From NCBI GenBank assembly GCA_016707785.1, contig JADJGZ010000006.1, positions 124,001 to 188,000 on the forward strand: a stretch of DNA of 64,000 bases. The letters are read 5' to 3'. A model generated the notes under the pieces. That model did no database searches, was not told the DNA's origin, and saw only the letters and a list, made by a program, of their open reading frames with translations. Source of the DNA: Bacteroidales bacterium (GTDB taxonomy: Bacteria; Bacteroidota; Bacteroidia; Bacteroidales; UBA4417). The position numbers were made by a program, and so were the translations under genes. Shown in pieces: positions 54,542 to 63,237 of the stretch (position 1 is its first letter; every line of letters starts with the position of its first letter).

Positions 54542-56059
54542 ATGAAGAACCCATTTGAGAATAGTTTAACAGAAATGAATCCCAATTCACTTGTTCAATA
54601 CCTGAATAAACCAAGTGAAGAATTTACCAAAGCTGATTTAATTAGATATATAGATGATCATAATATTTCTATGATCAATTTCCGCTATACCGGTGGTGAT
54701 GGCAGGCTCAAAACGCTGAATTTTGTCATCAATAATAAGGAACACCTCGACAACATTCTTACCACCGGGGAACGTGTAGATGGCTCCAGTTTATTCCCGT
54801 TTATTAAAGCTGGCAGTAGTGACCTCTACGTTATTCCCAGGTATAAGACTGCTTTCCTGAATCCTTTCAGCACCATCCCATCATTAGATATTCTTTGTTC
54901 CTATTATGATAAAAATGGGGCTCCTTTAGAGAGTTCTCCTGAATATATTCTTCAGCAAGCTCATAAAGCATTAAGAGAAAAAACCGGGCTTGATTTTGAA
55001 GTGATGGGTGAGTTGGAATACTATGTAATCAGTTCCGCAAAGGAATTATTTCAACCTGCTGATCAGAAGGGTTATCATGAAGCTTTCCCTTTTGCGAAAT
55101 GGGAACAACTAAGAACAGAAGCTATGTTAGCTATAGCCCAAACTGGAGGTAAAATCAAATATGGACACTCAGAAGTGGGCAATTTTTTCCAGAATGGCTT
55201 AGAATATGAACAAAATGAAATAGAATTTCTGCCTACTAAATTAGAAGATGCAGCAGATCAATTAGTTATTGCTAAGTGGATTCTAAGAACCTTAGCTTAT
55301 AAGTATGGTGTATCAGTTACCTTTGCTCCAAAAATTACTATTGGCAAGGCTGGTAGTGGTCTGCATATTCATACAAGACTTTTGAAAAATGGTAAAAATG
55401 CAATGGTTGAATCCGGCGTTTTGAGTAAAACAGCCAAAAAAGCCATTGCGGGTTATCTTGAACTAGCTCCTTCCTTAACTGCCTTTGGAAATACAAATCC
55501 AACTTCCTATTTTAGGTTGGTTCCCCATCAGGAAGCTCCAACAAACATTTGCTGGGGTGATCGTAACCGGTCAGTACTTGTTAGAGTTCCATTGGGTTGG
55601 TCAGGTAATAATAGCATGATCTATCATGCAAACCCTAACGAAAGAATTATAGATCAAGATTTTAGTAGTAAGCAAACTGTGGAATTCCGCTGTCCGGACG
55701 GTTCAGCTGATATCTATCTTTTACTTGCTGGACTAACAGTTGCAGCCAGGCATGGTCTAGAATTGAATCAATCACTGGCTATTGCTGAACAAACTTATGT
55801 GGATGTGAATATTTTTGATGATGAACACAAGGAAAGGGTTGCTAAGCTGAAACAATTACCAGTTTCATGCTGGGATTCAGCCGATAGACTTCTTGAGCAG
55901 GCTGAAATCTATCAAAAGTATAATGTTTTTCCAGTGTCAGTAATTGAAGGTACGGCAAGAAAATTGAAATCGTTTAATGACAAAGGATTGAGGGAGAAGT
56001 TAGAGAAAGACCAGGAACAACTTCAGAAATTGGTCAACCAATATATTCATTGTGGATGA
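54542..56059 (+). CDS. glnA: Glutamine synthetase
   Basis: 505 residues from ATG 54542. Beta-grasp N-terminal domain, with GERVDGSSLFPF at about 80 as the region where GS-I enzymes have DGSS. Catalytic domain: MGELEYYV (metal Glu residues, about 158), SEVGNFFQNGLEYEQNEIEF (about 205-224), KAGSGLHIH (ATP/metal His, about 268-276), and NICWGDRNRSVLVRVP (about 337-352). Reaction: glutamate + NH3 + ATP to glutamine. Monocistronic, with its own promoter and terminator. No clear adenylylation Tyr site seen near the end. Glutamine also feeds the two AsnB-type amidotransferases, though that link is only metabolic. Confidence 0.93.
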   Translation: MKNPFENSLTEMNPNSLVQYLNKPSEEFTKADLIRYIDDHNISMINFRYTGGDGRLKTLNFVINNKEHLDNILTTGERVDGSSLFPFIKAGSSDLYVIPRYKTAFLNPFSTIPSLDILCSYYDKNGAPLESSPEYILQQAHKALREKTGLDFEVMGELEYYVISSAKELFQPADQKGYHEAFPFAKWEQLRTEAMLAIAQTGGKIKYGHSEVGNFFQNGLEYEQNEIEFLPTKLEDAADQLVIAKWILRTLAYKYGVSVTFAPKITIGKAGSGLHIHTRLLKNGKNAMVESGVLSKTAKKAIAGYLELAPSLTAFGNTNPTSYFRLVPHQEAPTNICWGDRNRSVLVRVPLGWSGNNSMIYHANPNERIIDQDFSSKQTVEFRCPDGSADIYLLLAGLTVAARHGLELNQSLAIAEQTYVDVNIFDDEHKERVAKLKQLPVSCWDSADRLLEQAEIYQKYNVFPVSVIEGTARKLKSFNDKGLREKLEKDQEQLQKLVNQYIHCG

Positions 56060-56220
56060 TCTGAAACATAAGTTATAAAATTATGGAGAGTAGGGCCTCC
56101 ACAGTGAAATGTTTTTTTGAGGCATATACTGTCTAATATTGAATTTGGCTGTAATGCACCCATGTTAACATTTCAGTTAACAAATCGTAAGATGATATGC
56201 ATAATGATAAATTTTGTTTG

Positions 56221-56243
56221 AGGTGCCTCCGGCACCTTTTTAT
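56221..56243 (+). terminator. Rho-independent terminator downstream of glnA
   Basis: AGGTGCC (56221-56227), 3-base loop, GGCACCT (56231-56237), then TTTTATTT. About 160 bases after the glnA stop. Confidence 0.75.
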
Positions 56244-56342
56244 TTGAAAGAAATGCTCAGAAGCTTTGATAATTTTCAACTTAAATTTAAATTTTCAAGG
56301 ATATATTAAACGTAGGTAACATGGAAACTAAAATTTAGCAAC

Positions 56343-57236
56343 TTGACGGGTTCAAGATCGATTTCTCATTTTGCAATGATAGGTGCTACTTTACTTTTTA
56401 GCATCAATTATTGGGTAGCCAAGGGTCTCATGCCGGACCATTTGCTTCCAATGCAAATTATTTTTCTCAGGATTGCTGGATCTTTATTCCTTTTCTTTTT
56501 ATTAGATATGATGATTTTAAGGGTTAAAGTCAACAGAATCGAACGATCTGATATGCCTAGGATTATTCTGGCAGGTATGTTAGGAATAGCATTGAACCAA
56601 ATCTTGTTTTTCTCAGGATTGAATTTGACCACTCCCATCGACACCGCTATAATCAATTCCAGTAACCCTCTGATGGTAATTCTGCTATCCTCTATTTTAA
56701 CCAGAGAAAAATTAAAGGTCTTAAAGTTAGCCGGGATAGTTTTTGGGGCAACAGGAGCTATAATTCTGGTATTCTTTAGTCAGTTAAATTCAGCTCTTGA
56801 AGGTAGTTTCTTAGGAAACCTGATGATTCTGGCAAATACACTGAGTTGGAGTTTCTATCTGGTAATAGCCAAACCTCTATTTGAGAAGTATCATCCTTTA
56901 CTGGTCATGAAATGGGTATTTTTCTTCGGATTTCTTTTTTCTTTGCCATTTACATCTTCATCAATGTTTAATTTTTCCTTTTCTGGATTATCATTAAATG
57001 TAATTGGCTCAATTCTTTATATTGTACTTGGTACCACATTCCTTGCTTACTTATTGATTACTTATGGATTGAAAAATTTATCTGCTTCTGTCGTTTCTGT
57101 ATATACTTATATGCAACCAGTTATCGTAGCAATAATTGGAATTATCTTCTTTACTGAAAAGATTACCTTGATCAAGGTACTAGCTATTGCCTTGGTTTTC
57201 CTTGGAGTTATTACAGTTAGCCGTGCCAGGAAATAA
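56343..57236 (+). CDS. EamA/DMT-family transporter
   Basis: 297 residues, ten hydrophobic helices in two EamA repeats. The first has NSSNPLMVILLSSILTREKL (about 99-118) and the second VYTYMQPVIVAIIGIIFFTEKIT (about 258-280), the conserved end of each repeat. Start is TTG 56343 or ATG 56376; an upstream ATG (56321) runs into a stop. Known family: export or import of small metabolites such as amino acids. Substrate unknown. A terminator follows immediately. Confidence 0.88.
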   Translation: MTGSRSISHFAMIGATLLFSINYWVAKGLMPDHLLPMQIIFLRIAGSLFLFFLLDMMILRVKVNRIERSDMPRIILAGMLGIALNQILFFSGLNLTTPIDTAIINSSNPLMVILLSSILTREKLKVLKLAGIVFGATGAIILVFFSQLNSALEGSFLGNLMILANTLSWSFYLVIAKPLFEKYHPLLVMKWVFFFGFLFSLPFTSSSMFNFSFSGLSLNVIGSILYIVLGTTFLAYLLITYGLKNLSASVVSVYTYMQPVIVAIIGIIFFTEKITLIKVLAIALVFLGVITVSRARK

Positions 57237-57270
57237 AAAGTCTGTTCACTTTTGATGAACAGACTTTTTG
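57235..57270. terminator. Bidirectional terminator between the transporter and ferredoxin
   Basis: A perfect 14-base stem, AAAAAGTCTGTTCA (57235-57248) and TGAACAGACTTTTT (57256-57269), with a 7-base loop. It serves the transporter (+) and the ferredoxin (-). Confidence 0.85.
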
Positions 57271-57296
57271 CATTCTGCAGGATAGTTTTAGTCTAA

Positions 57297-57464
57297 TTAT
57301 GCAGGATGGATAGCTTCAACTGGGCACACATCAGCACATGAACCACAATCGGTACATACATCAGCGTCAATCTTATAGATATCACCTTCGGAGATAGCTT
57401 CCACAGGGCATTCATCAATGCAGGTGCCGCAAGCGGTGCAGTCGTCAGAAATTACGTAAGCCAT
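57297..57464 (-). CDS. 2[4Fe-4S] ferredoxin
   Basis: 55 residues. Two CxxCxxCxxxCP clusters are visible: CTACGTCIDECP (about 9-20) and CTDCGSCADVCP (about 37-48). Both are followed by VEAI, the bacterial clostridial-type layout, and all eight ligand Cys are present. Low-potential electron carrier in the cytoplasm. It lies 315 bases from, and divergent to, the 2-oxoacid:ferredoxin oxidoreductase genes, so it is a plausible electron acceptor for KorAB. Too short for usual length cut-offs. Confidence 0.93.
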   Translation of the reverse strand: MAYVISDDCTACGTCIDECPVEAISEGDIYKIDADVCTDCGSCADVCPVEAIHPA

Positions 57465-57490
57465 TTTATAAGTTTTTTGGTTATTGGATG

Positions 57491-57498
57491 CAAATATA
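57491..57498 (-). promoter_or_regulatory. Candidate -7 element of the ferredoxin gene
   Basis: TATATTTG on the minus strand matches TAnnTTTG, 27 bases upstream of the ATG. No clear -33 box. Confidence 0.4.
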
Positions 57499-57744
57499 GT
57501 CAGTATTTTATATACACTTCTTAAGAGATTGTATTTAGATTGTATCTAAATTATCTAATTAGCGATAATCTATACCATAATTTGTAGTGTTATGGGTAAG
57601 AGATCGATGGGTTTTTTCAGGTTTATATGATTGATAATGAATTAGTAATACTAATTCTATTTTTTACTTTGATATGATTGTAAGTCTTAAATGGTTAGAA
57701 TCTAAAATAAAAAAAATATCGATGACCACTTTTAATAAAACATA

Positions 57745-57752
57745 TAACTTTG
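57745..57752 (+). promoter_or_regulatory. Candidate -7 element of korA
   Basis: TAACTTTG, the same motif as before meaB, 28 bases upstream of ATG 57780. The in-frame TTG at 57750 overlaps this element and is therefore rejected as the start. Confidence 0.4.
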
Positions 57753-57779
57753 CAAATCATTCAATCAATCTGCATAAGC

Positions 57780-58487
57780 ATGGGCAAAAACTTGAACTTC
57801 ATCGAAAAAGAAGATGTAGTAGTAAAATTTGTCGGCGATTCCGGTGACGGGATGCAGCTGGCCGGTACCTTGTTTAGTGATACTGCGGCTTTACAAGGTC
57901 TAGATCTTGCAACTTTCCCGGATTATCCGGCTGAAATCAGGGCACCTCATAATACGATACCTGGAGTTTCAGGGTTTCAAGTACGTATAGGTAGGAAAAA
58001 GATAGAAACTACTGGAGATGAAGTAGATGTTCTTGTTGCAATGAATCCTGCCTCCTTAAAGTCCAATCTGAAATGGACTCGTAAAGGAGCAACCCTGATT
58101 GTTGATGCTGATTCTTTTGATGAAGCTGCTATAAAAAAAGCCGGTTATTCAACTAATCCTCTTGACGATAATAGTCTCAATGGGTATAACCTTGTTAAGG
58201 CACCGATTTCATCTTTAACGCGTGAGGCAGTAAAACCCTTAGGCTTTGATTTCAAAACGGCTGATAAAACAAGAAATGTTTTTGCTCTTGGAATTGTCTA
58301 TCATTTGGTGAATTGGAAACCAGATTCTACCATTGAGTATTTTAAAATCAAGTTCAAGAAAAAACCTGATTTGGTTGAAGCAAATAGGGTCGTTCTTGAA
58401 GGCGGATTAATCTATGCTGAGAATATTGAAGCACTTAAGACAACTTTCCATATTGCAAAGGCAAAAATGCCCTGCCGGAAGATATAG
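57780..58487 (+). pseudogene. korA: 2-oxoacid:ferredoxin oxidoreductase, gamma part of a fused gamma-alpha subunit (frameshifted)
   Basis: 235 residues from ATG 57780. Gamma domain: VVKFVGDSGDGMQLAGTLF (about 10-28), PDYPAEIRAPHNTIPGVSGFQV (about 46-67), VLVAMNP (about 85). The frame ends at 58487 shortly after AKAKMP. Removing one C from the CCC at 58470-58472 continues as AKAKMPAGRYRNITGNVATAWG, joining the alpha part. In Bacteroidota the gamma and alpha domains are normally one protein of about 610-620 residues; the restored gene would be 612. Role: CoA- and ferredoxin-dependent interconversion of 2-oxoglutarate (or a related 2-oxoacid) and the acyl-CoA. Confidence 0.88.
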
Positions 58488-59619
58488 AAATATTACTGGA
58501 AATGTTGCAACAGCCTGGGGATTCCTGGCTGCTTCAGAGCGCTCTGGTAGGCCACTCTTTTTAGGGTCATATCCTATTACTCCAGCTACCGAGATTCTCA
58601 TGGAACTAGCTCGTCATAAATCGTTGGGCGCCAAGGTTTTTCAAGCTGAGGATGAGATTGCAGGAATTTGTTCTGCAATAGGTGCTAGTTACACAGGTTC
58701 ATTGGCAATAACGACTACTTCCGGACCAGGACTTTCACTGAAAAGTGAAGCCATAGGCCTTGCAGTGATGACAGAACTACCCCTGGTGATAGTTGACGTA
58801 CAAAGAGGTGGCCCTTCAACAGGTTTACCCACCAAGAGTGAGCAGAGTGATCTAATGCAGGCACTTTTTGGTCGTAATGGTGAAGCTCCGGTAGTTGTTA
58901 TTGCAGCATCAACACCTTCTGATTGTTTTCATTATGCATACCAGGCATCTAAGATTGCATTGGAACATATGACTCCAGTAATGTTAATGACTGACGGATC
59001 AATAGGAAATGGTTCTCAACTTTTCCGAATTCCTAAAGTTGCAGATTTACCTATTATTACTCCTCCAATTGCCGAAGCAAATGAGAAGGATTACAAACCG
59101 TATCGCCGAAATGCTGACACTTTTGTACGTAAATGGGCATTGCCTGGTACTGTTGGATTAAGACATAGGATAGGTGGACTTGAGAAAGAGAATATATCCG
59201 GGAATGTAAGCACTGATCCTGCCAACCATCAGCTTATGACTGATCTTAGGGAAGCAAAGATCCAGAAAGTGGCAGATTTTATTCCTTTATTAGAAGTGAT
59301 GGGAGAGAAAGAAGGTGATTTACTTGTAGTTAGTTGGGGCGGTACAAAAGGGACGACCCAGGCAGCTGTGGAAGAGTTACATGCTATAGGTAAAAAGATC
59401 AGCCTGGCGCATTTTAACTATATTATGCCATTACCAAAAAATACGCATGAAGTGCTTTCCGGATTTAAGAAAGTTATTGTTTGTGAATTAAATAGTGGTC
59501 AATTCGTAAATTATCTCCGTATGACTGAGCCTGAATTTAAGTATTTCCAGTACAATAAGGTTCAGGGATTACCTTTTAATGTGAATGAGTTAGTTTCTAA
59601 GTTCAATGAATTATTATAG
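58414..59619 (+). pseudogene. korA: 2-oxoacid:ferredoxin oxidoreductase, alpha part of a fused gamma-alpha subunit (frameshifted)
   Basis: The frame opens at ATG 58414, but the first ~24 residues are out of family and overlap the gamma part. Family sequence begins at about 58490: NITGNVATAWGFLAA, then FLGSYPITPATEILMELA (pyrimidine-binding domain), QAEDEIAGICSAIGASYTG, TTTSGPGLSLKSEAIGLAVM and VDVQRGGPSTGLPTKSEQSD, all standard KorA/PorA motifs. No internal start suits a free alpha subunit, so a broken fusion is likelier than two genes. korB starts 11 bases downstream. Confidence 0.88.
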
Positions 59620-59623
59620 GAGG
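59618..59623 (+). promoter_or_regulatory. Shine-Dalgarno site of korB
   Basis: AGGAGG 7 bases before ATG 59631. Strong Shine-Dalgarno sites are uncommon in this phylum and this one fixes the start. Confidence 0.5.
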
Positions 59624-59630
59624 CTGTAAA

Positions 59631-60674
59631 ATGGTAGATTTTCCAAATAAAACCATCGAACGATCATCAGTTGAACTCACAAAAGAAGACTTTGTGAGTG
59701 ATCAGTTAGTGAAATGGTGTCCAGGTTGTGGTGATCATGCTATTTTAGCAGCAGTTGCCAATGTTTTCCCAAAAATAGGTTACAGGAAAGAGAATTTTAT
59801 GATGGTATCCGGAATAGGATGTTCATCAAGGTTTCCTTACTATGTAAATACCTATGGATTTCATGGAATTCATGGTAGGGCGCACCCAATCGCATCGGGA
59901 ATGAAAATTGCAAATCCAAACCTTAGTGTATGGATCACTTCTGGAGATGGTGATTCAATGGCTATTGGAGGGAATCATTTTATTCATATTATCCGAAGAA
60001 ATATAGATGTTAATATTTTGCTTTTCAATAACCAGATTTATGGTTTGACGAAAGGTCAATATTCTCCAACTACCCCCATGGGAAGTGTTACCAAAACATC
60101 ACCTCAGGGTACTATTGAGCATCCATTTAATCCTGGAGAACTTGTCCTGGGTGCACAAGGCACTTTCTTTGCACGTGCAGTCGACAGCAACATCAAATTA
60201 ATGACTGAAGTTATGTTTGAGGCAGCCAGGCATGATGGAACTTCAGTTGTAGAGATTCTCCAGAACTGTGTAATATTTGCAGATAAAACTCATGCTGCAG
60301 TCACTGATAAGGAAGTCAGGGATGATGCTCAAATTCACCTGAAGAATGGTGAACCTATGATCTTTGGTAAAAATAAAGATAAAGGGATACGATTGAATGG
60401 AACACAACTGGAAGTTGTCAAAATTGGCGAAAACGAAATTTCAGAAGATGATTTGTTAGTACATGATCAATATCAACAAGATCCAGGCCTCCATCTTATG
60501 CTGGCGAAAATGGCACCACCTCATTATCCAATGGCTGTGGGTGTAATAAGATCTGCCATGTACCCAACTTATGATGATCTCGTGGTTGATCAGATTGAAC
60601 ATGCAAAAGCAACCAGTAAAATTAAATGTGTCGATGATCTATTAAATAGTGGCGATACCTGGGAAATAAAATAA
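59631..60674 (+). CDS. korB: 2-oxoacid:ferredoxin oxidoreductase beta subunit (TPP-binding)
   Basis: 347 residues. KWCPGCGDHAIL (about 28-39) provides [4Fe-4S]-associated Cys. GIGCSSRFPYYV (about 61-72) and HGRAHPIASGMKIANP (about 82-97) are family motifs. SGDGDSMAIGGNH...LLFNNQIYGLTKGQYSPT (about 104-148) is the TPP/Mg site. Pairs with the gamma-alpha subunit upstream. KorB-type rather than PorB by the presence of GLTKGQ and its length. Followed by a terminator-like hairpin. Confidence 0.93.
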   Translation: MVDFPNKTIERSSVELTKEDFVSDQLVKWCPGCGDHAILAAVANVFPKIGYRKENFMMVSGIGCSSRFPYYVNTYGFHGIHGRAHPIASGMKIANPNLSVWITSGDGDSMAIGGNHFIHIIRRNIDVNILLFNNQIYGLTKGQYSPTTPMGSVTKTSPQGTIEHPFNPGELVLGAQGTFFARAVDSNIKLMTEVMFEAARHDGTSVVEILQNCVIFADKTHAAVTDKEVRDDAQIHLKNGEPMIFGKNKDKGIRLNGTQLEVVKIGENEISEDDLLVHDQYQQDPGLHLMLAKMAPPHYPMAVGVIRSAMYPTYDDLVVDQIEHAKATSKIKCVDDLLNSGDTWEIK

Positions 60675-60697
60675 GCCAATAAGAAATTGTGGAAAAG

Positions 60698-60733
60698 GGC
60701 TCCTCAGCATATTGCTTTAGGAGCCATTTCTTT
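60698..60733 (+). terminator. Probable terminator of korAB
   Basis: GGCTCCT (60698-60704) and AGGAGCC (60719-60725) with inner AGCA/TGCT pairing, then ATTTCTTT. Confidence 0.65.
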
Positions 60734-60839
60734 ATCTGCCAATTCATTCTTTAAAAACTACCATACTATTCATGTGAATAGTGTGCTACTTTTCAACTTA
60801 TCAAAACATCCAATAAACATGGAATTTGTTTTTTTACTT

Positions 60840-60847
60840 TACTTTTG
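60840..60847 (+). promoter_or_regulatory. Candidate -7 element of lptB
   Basis: TACTTTTG matches TAnnTTTG, 19 bases upstream of ATG 60866. No good -33 box. Confidence 0.4.
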
Positions 60848-60865
60848 CCTTGAAAATGATCAATT

Positions 60866-61591
60866 ATGATTTTACGAACCGAGGAGATAGTTAAAAAGTA
60901 CAGACAACGAATAGTAGTCAATCATGTTTCAATTCAGGTTGAACAAGGAGAGATAGTTGGACTGTTAGGCCCCAATGGAGCGGGTAAAACCACCTCCTTT
61001 TATATAATAGTAGGCCTTATTAAGCCATTGCAAGGGAAGGTATTCCTTGATGAAATGGAGATTACAAGTGAACCTATCTATAAAAGGGCCCAACTTGGTA
61101 TTGGATATCTTGCACAGGAGGCATCTGTCTTTCGTAAATTGAGTGTTGAAGATAATATTAAAGCTGTATTGGAATTTACCAAATTGAACAAGCATGATCA
61201 ACAGGAGAAGCTCGAATCGCTGATCTCTGAATTTGGTTTACAAGGTGTTAGAAAAAGTCTTGGGATTCAATTGAGCGGTGGGGAGAGACGTAGAACAGAA
61301 ATTGCCAGGGCACTTGCAACCGATCCTAAATTTATCTTATTGGATGAACCTTTTGCTGGAGTCGATCCTATCGCAGTTGAAGATATCCAGCATATTGTGA
61401 TGAACCTTCGAACAAAAAATATTGGAATTCTGATAACAGACCACAATGTTCACGAGACCTTATCAATTACTGACAGAGCCTACTTGTTGTTTGAAGGTTC
61501 TGTTTTGAAATCCGGCTCAGCTTCAGACCTGGCAAATGATGAACAAGTGCGTAAAGTATATCTTGGAAAGAATTTTGAACTGAGAAGATAG
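60866..61591 (+). CDS. lptB: LPS export ABC transporter ATPase LptB
   Basis: 241 residues. Walker A GPNGAGKTT (about 36-44), Q-loop GYLAQEASVFRKLSVEDN (about 84-101; the LAQE and FRKLSVEDN pattern is characteristic of LptB), signature LSGGERRR (about 136-143), Walker B FILLDEPFAGVDP (about 156-168) and the switch His in ITDHNVHET. Energises LPS extraction from the inner membrane with LptF/LptG/LptC, which are not in the window. Confidence 0.94.
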   Translation: MILRTEEIVKKYRQRIVVNHVSIQVEQGEIVGLLGPNGAGKTTSFYIIVGLIKPLQGKVFLDEMEITSEPIYKRAQLGIGYLAQEASVFRKLSVEDNIKAVLEFTKLNKHDQQEKLESLISEFGLQGVRKSLGIQLSGGERRRTEIARALATDPKFILLDEPFAGVDPIAVEDIQHIVMNLRTKNIGILITDHNVHETLSITDRAYLLFEGSVLKSGSASDLANDEQVRKVYLGKNFELRR

Positions 61592-61592
61592 T

Positions 61593-62342
61593 CTAGTTAT
61601 TCTTTCTTTGTAACGAAAACTTATATTGCAAACTGAAACCGATCGAGAGATTATGAAATGGGAATAATCTTTGTTCGGGTTTAAGGTTTATAAGTGATGT
61701 GCCAGAAATATAGACGCCGGATTTTATCTTTCTTTTGCCTGTTCTGACAAAAGCGACTGGTTCCAATAAAAAGTACTTATTAAAGTAGCTTACCGGATCA
61801 AGTCCATTGGATTCATAAAACCCGTAATCGTTGATTGAAACATTAAAAAGACCGGCTTTCAGACCGAATCCATATTCAATATTTTGTTTTCTGTTGACTG
61901 ACTGACCGAGGTTGAATTGAGTGAAGTAAATGTCATATTCTCCTTCCAAATAGGATGGATTTTCAGATTTTATTCGTTTTCCTTTTCCAGAAGCATATCC
62001 TCCAAGGAGTTCATAGCGCGTGGAAGAATTGTTTTTCCAGAAAAAACCTGTACTAGCCTGAAAGTAGTAGGTTTCTTCTGCAGAAGTATATCCATATGCT
62101 TGAATACAAACATGAGAAAAAGGTGAATAGGCCAAAGAACCAGCAATTCCTGCAGGGATGTTGATTCCACCTGTCAGAAGCACTTCATTCTTTTCTGTAA
62201 ATAATGGTATTGGAACTGATTGTGGACTATAGACCTTGCAAGAAGAAATAAGCAAAACTAAAAGGCTAAATAACACTAGTTGCCTCAATCCATATTGTTT
62301 TGGAGTTGAAAAGAATGGGTATTTTGCTTTAAGTTTCATCAT
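61593..62342 (-). CDS. Predicted outer-membrane beta-barrel lipoprotein, function unknown
   Basis: 249 residues. Signal peptide with lipobox LISSC, Cys at about residue 35. The rest is rich in alternating aromatic/polar strands (VCIQAYGYTS, YYFQASTGFF, YELLGGYASG, VSINDYGFYES, LSIGFSLQYKFSL), a small beta-barrel pattern. No family recognised. The start overlaps the stop of pssA by 4 bases, so it is co-transcribed. The end meets lptB tail to tail with a 1-base gap and no visible terminator. Confidence 0.7.
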   Translation of the reverse strand: MMKLKAKYPFFSTPKQYGLRQLVLFSLLVLLISSCKVYSPQSVPIPLFTEKNEVLLTGGINIPAGIAGSLAYSPFSHVCIQAYGYTSAEETYYFQASTGFFWKNNSSTRYELLGGYASGKGKRIKSENPSYLEGEYDIYFTQFNLGQSVNRKQNIEYGFGLKAGLFNVSINDYGFYESNGLDPVSYFNKYFLLEPVAFVRTGKRKIKSGVYISGTSLINLKPEQRLFPFHNLSIGFSLQYKFSLQRKNN

Positions 62343-63061
62343 TTGAAAAATAATGAAAGAATTAGATAGGCTACAATAATGATAGGAACCGCAATGAAGC
62401 CTGCAAAGACTATTGATATAACTGATATAGCAATCAGGAGGTATTGTGGTTTGTTATTTCCCCACTCTAAATTTTTAAATTTTAAGGCAAATAAAGGTAT
62501 CTCTGAAACCAGGAGGTAACAAATCACAAGAATGATAATCAACAGGAAATAATAGTTGCTAAGAATACCTGATATGAAAGTTAGCTGAGTAATAGTCTCT
62601 GCCTGATCCAGAATCAATGGAAAAGAGCCCAGAAGAAGGGCTGATGCAGGAGTCGGTAATCCAAGAAAAGAATCAGTTTGCCTTGTATCAATGTTGAACT
62701 TGGCTAACCGTAAGGCTGAAAAAACCGGTATCAGGAAAGCAAGGTAAGGGAAGGGATTCAGAGATGATTCGATTGAATTGAATGGCAGATTTGAGGATGA
62801 GTCCATCAACATAAAAATGATGACTCCTGGAAGGAGTCCAAAGGATAGGATATCTGCCAGTGAATCAAGTTGCTTGCCTATCTCTGATTTTACGTGCAGT
62901 ATTCTGGCCATGAAGCCATCCAGGAAATCAAAGATTGCGGCAATTCCAATAAAGATGGCTCCCGTGCTTAAATTGTCTGCAAAAGCAAATGTAATTCCAA
63001 TACAACCGCTGAATAAATTCAAACAGGTAATCGTATTTGGGATGTGTTTTTTGATTTCCAA
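62339..63061 (-). CDS. pssA: CDP-diacylglycerol-serine O-phosphatidyltransferase
   Basis: 240 residues from a TTG at 63061; no in-frame ATG lies upstream and the family start (xxIKKHIPNTITCLNLFSG) begins exactly here. CDP-alcohol phosphotransferase motif D-x2-DG-x2-AR-x8-G-x3-D-x3-D is complete at about residues 45-70 (DFLDGFMAR...GKQLDSLAD). Six or more membrane helices. Makes phosphatidylserine, precursor of phosphatidylethanolamine, at the inner membrane. First of a two-gene unit with the barrel lipoprotein. A minus-strand TACTTTTG (63087-63094) may be its promoter. Confidence 0.92.
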   Translation of the reverse strand: MEIKKHIPNTITCLNLFSGCIGITFAFADNLSTGAIFIGIAAIFDFLDGFMARILHVKSEIGKQLDSLADILSFGLLPGVIIFMLMDSSSNLPFNSIESSLNPFPYLAFLIPVFSALRLAKFNIDTRQTDSFLGLPTPASALLLGSFPLILDQAETITQLTFISGILSNYYFLLIIILVICYLLVSEIPLFALKFKNLEWGNNKPQYLLIAISVISIVFAGFIAVPIIIVAYLILSLFFK

Positions 63062-63174
63062 AGGAGTTTGATTTATAATGAGATAACAAAAGTACGATTT
63101 CCTTTACTCATGCATTAACAATGAAAGTAATAAGATATCGATTAATAATAAAATATAATCCGACTATCAGTTTA

Positions 63175-63205
63175 TTTGAAATATCCATGAATTTATATAT
63201 CTTTG
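63175..63205 (+). promoter_or_regulatory. Promoter of the hypothetical gene at 63238
   Basis: TTTG (63175-63178), 19-base spacer, TATCTTTG (63198-63205), an exact Bacteroidota promoter 33 bases before the ATG. Confidence 0.65.
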
Positions 63206-63237
63206 TTTGATAACTATGAAAATTAAACTGGATTTTT

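Larger units (their letters stand above)
57465..57779. other. Divergent promoter region of ferredoxin and korA
   Basis: No gene seen. It holds a minus-strand TATATTTG (57491-57498) for the ferredoxin and a plus-strand TAACTTTG (57745-57752) for korA. Confidence 0.45.

Noticed and set aside
57750..57779. Upstream TTG start for korA
   Set aside because: It overlaps the TAACTTTG promoter element; ATG 57780 fits the family start.
60687..60869. 60-residue frame between korB and lptB
   Set aside because: It covers the korB terminator stem and the lptB promoter; no coding features.
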